DNA of 64,000 nt, taken from Burkholderiales bacterium (GTDB lineage Bacteria; Pseudomonadota; Gammaproteobacteria; Burkholderiales; WYBJ01). Shown in pieces: positions 58,683-64,000 of this stretch. Below the pieces are notes generated by a model. That model made no database searches and was not told where the DNA came from. It saw nothing but the letters and a program-made list of their open reading frames with translations. The stretch lies in NCBI GenBank assembly GCA_020848435.1, contig JADLAC010000043.1:128670-192669 (forward strand). Reading direction: 5' to 3'. A program made the position numbers and the translations under genes. The stretch's first letter is position 1. Each line of letters begins with the position of its first letter.

Positions 58683-58988
58683 CTACCAGCTTGCCTTGAT
58701 GACGCCGGGTATCTCGCCGCGCATGGCGATCTCGCGCAGCTTGTTGCGTGCCAAGCCGAACTTGCGGAAGGTCCCGCGCGGGCGGCCGGTCAGCGCGCAG
58801 CGATTGCGCAGCCGCACCGGGCTCGCGTTGCGCGGGAGCTGCTGGAGCTTCTCGCGTGCGCTTTGCCGCGCCTCGTCGGTGGCCCGGGCATCGTCCAGGA
58901 TGGCGAACAGCGCGGCACGCCTGGCGGCGTACTTCTTCACCGCGGCGCGGCGCTTCTGTTCGCGATTGATGAGTGACAGTTTCGCCAT
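58683..58988 (-). CDS. rpsN: 30S ribosomal protein S14 (zinc-free form)
   Basis: Head protein of 101 residues; [19 protein letters not shown] is diagnostic. The longer, zinc-free (C-minus) form: no CxxC pairs. Type usual in Beta- and Gammaproteobacteria. Confidence 0.98.
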   Translation of the reverse strand: MAKLSLINREQKRRAAVKKYAARRAALFAILDDARATDEARQSAREKLQQLPRNASPVRLRNRCALTGRPRGTFRKFGLARNKLREIAMRGEIPGVIKASW

Positions 58989-58996
58989 GACTAACC

Positions 58997-59536
58997 TCAG
59001 TTCCTGAAGGGGAAGCGGAACGCGGCCAACAGGGCGCGTGCTTCCTCGTCGTTCTTGGCCGTGGTCGTGATCGTGATGTTCATGCCGCGAATCGCGTCGA
59101 TCTTGTCGTACTCGATCTCGGGAAAGATGATCTGCTCGCGCACACCCATGTTGAAATTGCCGCGGCCGTCGAAGGAGCGCGCCGGAATGCCACGGAAGTC
59201 GCGGATGCGGGGGATCGCCACGGTCACCAGGCGATCCAGGAATTCGTACATGCGCTTGCCGCGCAAGGTCACCTTGCAGCCGATCGGGTAGCCGGCGCGG
59301 ATCTTGAAAACGGCGATCGATTTCCGCGCCTTGGTCACCACCGGCTTCTGGCCGGCGATCTTGGTCATATCGCCGAGCGCGTTGTCCATCACCTTCTTGT
59401 CCGCGACCGCTTCGCCCACGCCCATGTTGAGCGTGATCTTCTCGATGCGCGGGACTTCCATGACGGACTTGTAGCCGAACTGCTCGGTGAGCTGCTTGAC
59501 TACCGTTTCGCGGTAATGGTCCTGCAAACGCGCCAT
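58997..59536 (-). CDS. rplE: 50S ribosomal protein L5
   Basis: 5S rRNA-binding protein of 179 residues; [20 protein letters not shown] and [20 protein letters not shown] are diagnostic. Follows rplX by 24 bp. Confidence 0.98.
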   Translation of the reverse strand: MARLQDHYRETVVKQLTEQFGYKSVMEVPRIEKITLNMGVGEAVADKKVMDNALGDMTKIAGQKPVVTKARKSIAVFKIRAGYPIGCKVTLRGKRMYEFLDRLVTVAIPRIRDFRGIPARSFDGRGNFNMGVREQIIFPEIEYDKIDAIRGMNITITTTAKNDEEARALLAAFRFPFRN

Positions 59537-59560
59537 GACTTTGCGTGCCTCGCTCTTTGA

Positions 59561-59878
59561 CTATGCGTCGATCACTTCGCCGTTGGACTTGAAGAAGCGC
59601 ACTTTGCGCCCGTCCTCGAGCGTGCGAAAGCCGACCCGATCGCCCTTGCGGGTCTGCGGGTTGAAGATGGCGATCTTGGAGACGTGCAGCGGCATCTCCC
59701 GCTCGATGATCCCGCCCGTGAGCCCGCGCATCGGGTTGGGGCGCTGGTGCTTCTTCACCTTGTTGGCGCCCTCCACCACCAGGCGCTCGGCATCCACGAC
59801 GCGCAGCACCGTACCGCGCTTGCCCTTGTCCTTGCCGGCCGTGACGACCACGTCGTCGCCCTTTCTTAACTTGCGCAT
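59561..59878 (-). CDS. rplX: 50S ribosomal protein L24
   Basis: Assembly-initiating large-subunit protein of 105 residues; KOW motif region [20 protein letters not shown] and [20 protein letters not shown] are visible. Confidence 0.98.
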   Translation of the reverse strand: MRKLRKGDDVVVTAGKDKGKRGTVLRVVDAERLVVEGANKVKKHQRPNPMRGLTGGIIEREMPLHVSKIAIFNPQTRKGDRVGFRTLEDGRKVRFFKSNGEVIDA

Positions 59879-59891
59879 ATCAGCTCTCCGG

Positions 59892-60260
59892 TCACAGGAC
59901 TTCAGGCGCGAGCGACACGATCTTCATGAAGCGCTCGGTGCGAAGCTCGCGGGTGACGGGGCCGAATATGCGGGTGCCGATGGGCTCGAGCTTGGGGTTC
60001 AAGAGCACGGCCGCGTTGCCGTCGAAGCGCACCAGCGAGCCGTCTGGCCGGCGCACCCCCTTGGCGGTGCGCACCACCACGGCGTCATACACCTCGCCCT
60101 TCTTTACCCGGCCGCGCGGCGCGGCATCCTTGACGCTCACTTTTATGACGTCGCCGATGCCGGCATAGCGGCGCTTGGAGCCGCCCAGCACCTTGATGCA
60201 CATGACGGTACGTGCACCGGTGTTGTCAGCGACATCCAGCATGGTCTGCATCTGGATCAT
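59892..60260 (-). CDS. rplN: 50S ribosomal protein L14
   Basis: Large-subunit protein of 122 residues; [17 protein letters not shown] and [20 protein letters not shown] are diagnostic. First gene of the spc operon; a good sigma70 promoter lies about 120 bp upstream. Confidence 0.98.
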   Translation of the reverse strand: MIQMQTMLDVADNTGARTVMCIKVLGGSKRRYAGIGDVIKVSVKDAAPRGRVKKGEVYDAVVVRTAKGVRRPDGSLVRFDGNAAVLLNPKLEPIGTRIFGPVTRELRTERFMKIVSLAPEVL

Positions 60261-60379
60261 GTTCGTTCTCTCGTGCTGCTATTTCCAACTTGGTCCGCGA
60301 GCTGCGCTGCGGCGGCCAGTATTGGAACCCGTAGGGCTCAGGCGCCCCCCGGTCGAGGGAGGGCGAATGGAAGCCAGCG

Positions 60380-60408
60380 ATTATAGCCTGGCGCGAAATC
60401 CCAAGTAA
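60380..60408 (-). promoter_or_regulatory. Candidate sigma70 promoter of the spc operon
   Basis: On the minus strand TTACTT (complement of 60403-60408), a 17-bp spacer and a perfect TATAAT (complement of 60380-60385). It lies in the 181-bp gap between rpsQ and rplN, the only sizeable gap of the ribosomal block, and directs transcription into rplN, matching the E. coli spc operon start. Confidence 0.65.
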
Positions 60409-60441
60409 ACAGCGCGGCGCCCCACCGGCGGCCGCGGCGCG

Positions 60442-60705
60442 TCAGATGTTGGCCGCCTTCTCCAGCAGCTCGGTCACGCGCCAGCTCTTGGTGCGCGACA
60501 GCGGCCGGCATTCCTCGATCAACACGATATCGCCGTTATGACACTGGTTGGTTTCGTCGTGCGCGTGGAACTTCTGGCTGCGGCGCACGATCTTGCCGTA
60601 GATCGGGTGCGTGACCTTGCGTTCGACCAGCACGGTCACGGTCTTGTCCATCTTGTCGCCCACGACCCGCCCGCTCAGGGTACGCGCTCGCTTGGCCTCG
60701 CTCAT
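60442..60705 (-). CDS. rpsQ: 30S ribosomal protein S17
   Basis: rRNA-binding OB-fold protein of 87 residues; [18 protein letters not shown] and [13 protein letters not shown] are diagnostic. Overlaps the rpmC stop as ATGA. Last gene of the S10 operon, followed by the spc promoter region. Confidence 0.98.
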   Translation of the reverse strand: MSEAKRARTLSGRVVGDKMDKTVTVLVERKVTHPIYGKIVRRSQKFHAHDETNQCHNGDIVLIEECRPLSRTKSWRVTELLEKAANI

Positions 60706-60896
60706 GGCCGCTGTCCTTTCTCGTTGAGCACGGTGCGCACTCGGGCAATGTCCCGGCGTACCTTACGCAGTTGGCTGTTGTTCGAAAGCTGCTGGGTCGC
60801 CTTCTGCATGCGCAGGCTGAACTGGGCCCGCAGCAGCTCCGTCAGCTCCTGCTCCAGGTCCCCCGCGCTCTTGCTCCGTAATTCCGCCGCCTTCAT
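60702..60896 (-). CDS. rpmC: 50S ribosomal protein L29
   Basis: Two-helix protein of 64 residues near the exit tunnel; [20 protein letters not shown] and [15 protein letters not shown] are diagnostic. Confidence 0.97.
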   Translation of the reverse strand: MKAAELRSKSAGDLEQELTELLRAQFSLRMQKATQQLSNNSQLRKVRRDIARVRTVLNEKGQRP

Positions 60897-60899
60897 CGC

Positions 60900-61316
60900 C
60901 TATCCTCCGAGCTGGCGCACGACAAAGGCCGTGCGCACCGGCAGCTTGGCCGCGGCCAGGTCGAACGCCTGGCGCGCCAACCCTTCGTCCACGCCGTCCA
61001 TCTCGTAGAGCACCTTGCCCGGCTGGATTTCGGCGACCCAGTACTCCGGATTGCCCTTGCCGTTGCCCATGCGCACCTCGGCGGGCTTCTGCGAAATCGG
61101 CTTGTCGGGAAAGATCCGTATCCAGATCCGCCCGCCGCGCTTGATGTGACGGGTCATCGCGCGGCGCGCGGCTTCGATCTGCCGGGCGGTCAGGCGACCG
61201 CGCCCCAGGGCTTTCAAACCATACTCGCCGAAGCTGACCCGGTTGCCACGGGTGGCCACGCCTTTGTTGCGGCCTTTCTGCTCCTTGCGATACTTGCGCC
61301 TAGCTGGCTGCAACAT
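60900..61316 (-). CDS. rplP: 50S ribosomal protein L16
   Basis: Peptidyl-transferase-centre protein of 138 residues; [19 protein letters not shown] and [20 protein letters not shown] are diagnostic. Its start lies 17 bp inside the end of rpsC, an overlap that favours coupled translation. Confidence 0.98.
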   Translation of the reverse strand: MLQPARRKYRKEQKGRNKGVATRGNRVSFGEYGLKALGRGRLTARQIEAARRAMTRHIKRGGRIWIRIFPDKPISQKPAEVRMGNGKGNPEYWVAEIQPGKVLYEMDGVDEGLARQAFDLAAAKLPVRTAFVVRQLGG

Positions 61317-62037
61317 TTTGCTTGGCTCCCGTCTTGCGTGGGCGTCGTTGCGGCGCGGGCGTTTCAGCCGGCGTCTCGGCCGCTGCCGGCCCCACCGGCC
61401 GATCGCCCTTGCCGATCATCTCGCCCTTGAACACCCACACCTTGATGCCGATCACCCCGTAGGTAGTTTTCGCTTCGGAAAAACCGTAGTCGATGTCGGC
61501 GCGCAGCGTATGCAGCGGCACGCGGCCTTCCCGATACCATTCCGAGCGCGCGATCTCGATTCCGTTGAGGCGGCCCGAGCTCGCGATCTTGATGCCCTGG
61601 GCGCCGAGGCGCATGGCGTTGGTGATCGCGCGCTTCATCGCGCGCCGGAACATGATCCGCTTCTGGAGCTGGGTCGCGATCGAGTCGGCGACGAGCTGCG
61701 CGTCGAGCTCGGGCTTGCGGATTTCCTCGATATTGACGTGCACGGGGACGCGCAGCATGCGCTGCAGCTCGCCGCGCAACACTTCGATGTCCTCGCCCTT
61801 CTTGCCGATCACCACCCCGGGTCGGGCGCTGTGCACCGTGATGCGGGCATTCTTGGCCGGCCGCTCGATCACCACCCGGCCGACGGCCGCGTGCGCGAGC
61901 TTGGTGCGCAGGTAATCGCGAACCCGGATGTCCTCGTTCAGCATGGCGGCGAAATTGCGGTTGTTCGCGTACCAGCGCGAAGCCCAGCCGCGATTGACCG
62001 CGAGCCGAAAGCCGGTCGGATGGATTTTCTGACCCAT
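61300..62037 (-). CDS. rpsC: 30S ribosomal protein S3
   Basis: Head protein with KH domain, 245 residues; [39 protein letters not shown] (KH GxxG) and [14 protein letters not shown] are diagnostic. The C-terminal 30 residues form a variable Ala/Pro/Lys tail, and the end overlaps rplP. Confidence 0.98.
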   Translation of the reverse strand: MGQKIHPTGFRLAVNRGWASRWYANNRNFAAMLNEDIRVRDYLRTKLAHAAVGRVVIERPAKNARITVHSARPGVVIGKKGEDIEVLRGELQRMLRVPVHVNIEEIRKPELDAQLVADSIATQLQKRIMFRRAMKRAITNAMRLGAQGIKIASSGRLNGIEIARSEWYREGRVPLHTLRADIDYGFSEAKTTYGVIGIKVWVFKGEMIGKGDRPVGPAAAETPAETPAPQRRPRKTGAKQNVAAS

Positions 62038-62039
62038 GG

Positions 62040-62378
62040 TTACTTCCTTCCGTCGCCCACCGTCACGAAGATGTGACAGGTCGGCTTCAAGATCCGGTTG
62101 GCGCGGCCCTTGGCCCGCGCTTGAAAGCGGCGTTGATAGGTGCCGCGCTCGACGTAGATGCTGGTGATCTTCAGCTCGTCGATATCGGCACCGTCGTTGT
62201 GCTCGGCGTTCGCGATGGCCGATTCCACCACCTTGCGGATGATGGCGGCGGCGCGCTTGGGGCTGAACTGCAGAACGTTGAGCGCGCGCTCGACCTTCAT
62301 GCCGCGGACCTGGTCGGCGACCAGCCGGCCCTTCTGGGCCGACAAGTGCACACCGCGTAGCTTGGCTGTGGTTTCCAT
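62040..62378 (-). CDS. rplV: 50S ribosomal protein L22
   Basis: Exit-tunnel protein of 112 residues; [19 protein letters not shown] and the tunnel loop [20 protein letters not shown] are diagnostic. Confidence 0.98.
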   Translation of the reverse strand: METTAKLRGVHLSAQKGRLVADQVRGMKVERALNVLQFSPKRAAAIIRKVVESAIANAEHNDGADIDELKITSIYVERGTYQRRFQARAKGRANRILKPTCHIFVTVGDGRK

Positions 62379-62388
62379 GCGCTCTCCG

Positions 62389-62691
62389 CTACCGCTTCGG
62401 TCCGCCCGGCGCCGCTTTCTTGTCCGCGCTGCCCGCCCGCGAGTGGCCCTTGAAAACGCGCGTGTGCGAAAACTCGCCGAGCTTGTGACCGACCATGTTT
62501 TCCGTCACGTACACTGGGATGTGCTGCTTGCCGTTGTGCACGGCGATGGTGAGGCCGACGAAATCTGGCAGCACGGTGGAGCGTCGCGACCAGGTCTTGA
62601 TCGGCCGCTTGTCGTTGGATGCGCGCGCCGCATCGACCTTCTTCACCAGGTGAAGATCGACGAACGGCCCCTTCTTGATGGAACGTGCCAT
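62389..62691 (-). CDS. rpsS: 30S ribosomal protein S19
   Basis: Head protein of 100 residues; [19 protein letters not shown] and [19 protein letters not shown] are diagnostic. A short Ala/Lys/Pro tail extends past the usual end. Confidence 0.98.
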   Translation of the reverse strand: MARSIKKGPFVDLHLVKKVDAARASNDKRPIKTWSRRSTVLPDFVGLTIAVHNGKQHIPVYVTENMVGHKLGEFSHTRVFKGHSRAGSADKKAAPGGPKR

Positions 62692-62694
62692 GTG

Positions 62695-63528
62695 TTAGCC
62701 CTTGTTGCTGTTCCGGCGCCGCACGATCATCGTATCCGTGCGCTTGTTCTTGCGCGTCTTGTAACCCTTGGAGAGCACGCCCCAGGGGCTCACCGGCGGT
62801 TGAGCCGCCGCCGTTCTGCCTTCACCGCCGCCGTGCGGATGGTCGATCGGATTCATCGCCACGCCGCGCACCGTCGGGCGAATGCCGCGCCAGCGCTTGG
62901 CGCCTGCCTTGCCGATGGAGCGCAGCGAGTGTTCCTCGTTGCCGACCTCGCCGATCGTCGCCCGGCAATCGACGTGGGCGCGGCGAATCTCGCCCGAGCG
63001 CAGCCGCAACTGGGCGTAGCTGCCCTCGCGCGCGAGCAACTGCACCGAGGTGCCCGCCGAGCGCGCGAGCTGGGCGCCCTTGCCCGGCAGCAGCTCCACG
63101 CAATGCACCGTGCTGCCGACCGGCACGTTGCGCAGCGGCATGGAATTGCCGTCCTTGATCGGCGCCTCCGGCCCGCTCACGAGCTGCGCGCCCGCGACCA
63201 GCCCTTTCGGCGCGATGATGTAACGGCGCTCGCCGTCCGCGTAACACAGCAACGCTATGTTCGCGCTGCGGTTCGGATCGTATTCGATGCGCTCGACCCG
63301 CGCCGTGATGCCATCCTTGTTGCGGCGAAAATCGATGATCCGATAATGCTGCTTGTGCCCGCCGCCTTGATGGCGCATGGTGATGTGGCCGCTGTTGTTG
63401 CGGCCCGCGCGCTTGCTCTGCGGCTCGGTGAGCGGCGCGTGCGGGCGCCCCTTGTGCAGGTCGCGACTGACGACCTTGACCAGGGTGCGGCGGCCCGGGG
63501 ATGTCGGCTTGACCTTGATCAGCGCCAT
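62695..63528 (-). CDS. rplB: 50S ribosomal protein L2
   Basis: Peptidyl-transferase-centre protein of 277 residues; [37 protein letters not shown] and [19 protein letters not shown] are diagnostic. Its start overlaps the rplW stop by one base. Confidence 0.98.
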   Translation of the reverse strand: MALIKVKPTSPGRRTLVKVVSRDLHKGRPHAPLTEPQSKRAGRNNSGHITMRHQGGGHKQHYRIIDFRRNKDGITARVERIEYDPNRSANIALLCYADGERRYIIAPKGLVAGAQLVSGPEAPIKDGNSMPLRNVPVGSTVHCVELLPGKGAQLARSAGTSVQLLAREGSYAQLRLRSGEIRRAHVDCRATIGEVGNEEHSLRSIGKAGAKRWRGIRPTVRGVAMNPIDHPHGGGEGRTAAAQPPVSPWGVLSKGYKTRKNKRTDTMIVRRRNSNKG

Positions 63529-63863
63529 TACTTGGCCTCTCCACCTTCGGCAAAATTGATTTCCTGGCCGGCCTTCAGGCGCACGTAGGCCTTCTTCCAG
63601 TTGTTGCGCCGGCCGATGAAGCGCCCGGTGCGCTTCTGCTTGCCCTTCACGTTCAGGACTTGCACGCCGTCGACGTCGACCTTGAACATCAGCTCGACGG
63701 CGGCCTTCACGTCGCCCTTGGTGGCAGTGCGCTCGACGCGAAACACCACCTGGTTGTGCTTGTCGCCGACCATGGTGCTTTTTTCCGAAACCGCGGGACC
63801 GAGCAGCACCTGCATCAGCCGCTGCTGGCGCGCCGCGCTCGGCGTCTTGGCCGATTCGCTCAT
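63528..63863 (-). CDS. rplW: 50S ribosomal protein L23
   Basis: Exit-site protein of 111 residues, docking site for trigger factor and [23 protein letters not shown] and [20 protein letters not shown] are diagnostic. Start overlaps the rplD stop (ATGA). The N-terminal Ser/Ala extension is common in betaproteobacteria. Confidence 0.98.
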   Translation of the reverse strand: MSESAKTPSAARQQRLMQVLLGPAVSEKSTMVGDKHNQVVFRVERTATKGDVKAAVELMFKVDVDGVQVLNVKGKQKRTGRFIGRRNNWKKAYVRLKAGQEINFAEGGEAK

Positions 63864-64000
63864 GCGTATGCCTCCTCGATCTTCGCCAGCGCGGCCCGGG
63901 TCACGAGCACATGCGGGAAGCCGACCAGACTCACCGGATCGGCCTGGCGCACGCCGACCACTTCGACATTCATCAAGTTGCGCGAGGACAACAGGAGATT
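63860..64000 (-). CDS. rplD: 50S ribosomal protein L4 (5' end outside window)
   Basis: Only the last 46 codons are visible: [38 protein letters not shown], then a short end with EEAYA. This is the L4 C-terminus. Its stop overlaps the rplW start. L4 regulates the S10 operon in gammaproteobacteria. Confidence 0.93.
   Translation of the reverse strand, partial: NLLLSSRNLMNVEVVGVRQADPVSLVGFPHVLVTRAALAKIEEAYA

Noticed and set aside
56632..59007. 791-codon rightward frame across the spc operon
   Set aside because: It is antisense to rpmD-rpsN, all of which are clear ribosomal genes.

Overview
The window is GC-rich, densely coded bacterial chromosome that looks betaproteobacterial. The grounds are the layout of the ribosomal block (secY-infA-rpmJ order, zinc-free S14, L30 present), two tripartite-tricarboxylate (Bug-family) binding proteins, the fmdB-DUF502-aspS-nudB neighbourhood, and a divergent uvrA / MFS-ssb pair. 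No genus is claimed. No tRNA, rRNA, CRISPR array or prophage was seen. Long antisense frames are common because of base composition and are not genes.

Layout. 1-2.0 kb: egtD-type histidine methyltransferase (cut by the left edge) behind a PBP7-like D,D-peptidase. 2.3-4.5 kb: TctD/TctE-like two-component operon. 4.5-7.3 kb: ATM1-type ABC exporter and a TylF-like methyltransferase. 7.7-14.0 kb: a leftward train fmdB, DUF502, aspS, [secreted RNase + barstar], [198-bp MITE-like element], nudB, EEP phosphodiesterase, clsB, several genes translationally coupled. 14.2-21.4 kb: trxC, a repeat cluster, a DegP-type protease, a citrate-synthase-like protein, an SDR, an acyl-CoA ligase and an AI-2E-type permease. 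21.9-30.7 kb: cold shock protein, then a two-carbon block in which pta and ackA bracket a citrate synthase, a three-gene MacAB-like exporter and a universal stress protein. 30.9-38.9 kb: TauE/SafE permease, two Bug proteins, BON lipoprotein, a second MITE-like element, a large AI-2E/Rossmann fusion, a Cys-repeat periplasmic protein, CsbD and MFS genes. 39-46 kb: hybrid CHASE kinase, MFS, entericidin, a divergent NarX/NarL-like pair and DUF1499. 46-51 kb: ssb, MFS, uvrA. 51.3-64 kb: alpha, spc and S10 ribosomal operons read leftward, from rplQ to rplD (cut by the right edge).

How parts fit together. Pta and AckA can interconvert acetyl-CoA and acetate around citrate synthase. The RNase (RNase Sa/barnase-like, with its Glu, Arg and His residues) and barstar form a toxin-inhibitor pair sitting inside the aspS transcription unit. 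A consensus-like sigma70 promoter lies in the only sizeable gap of the ribosomal block, exactly where the E. coli spc operon begins.

Most notable: two different roughly 190-bp elements with long terminal inverted repeats, each flanked by CTAG and each abutting the TAG stop codon of a leftward gene; the RNase/barstar insertion; an AI-2E permease fused to a B12-domain-like Rossmann unit lacking the ligand histidine; a citrate-synthase homologue lacking two of three catalytic residues; and two noncoding loci with strong leftward terminators preceded by CCTCC-rich anti-Shine-Dalgarno motifs.
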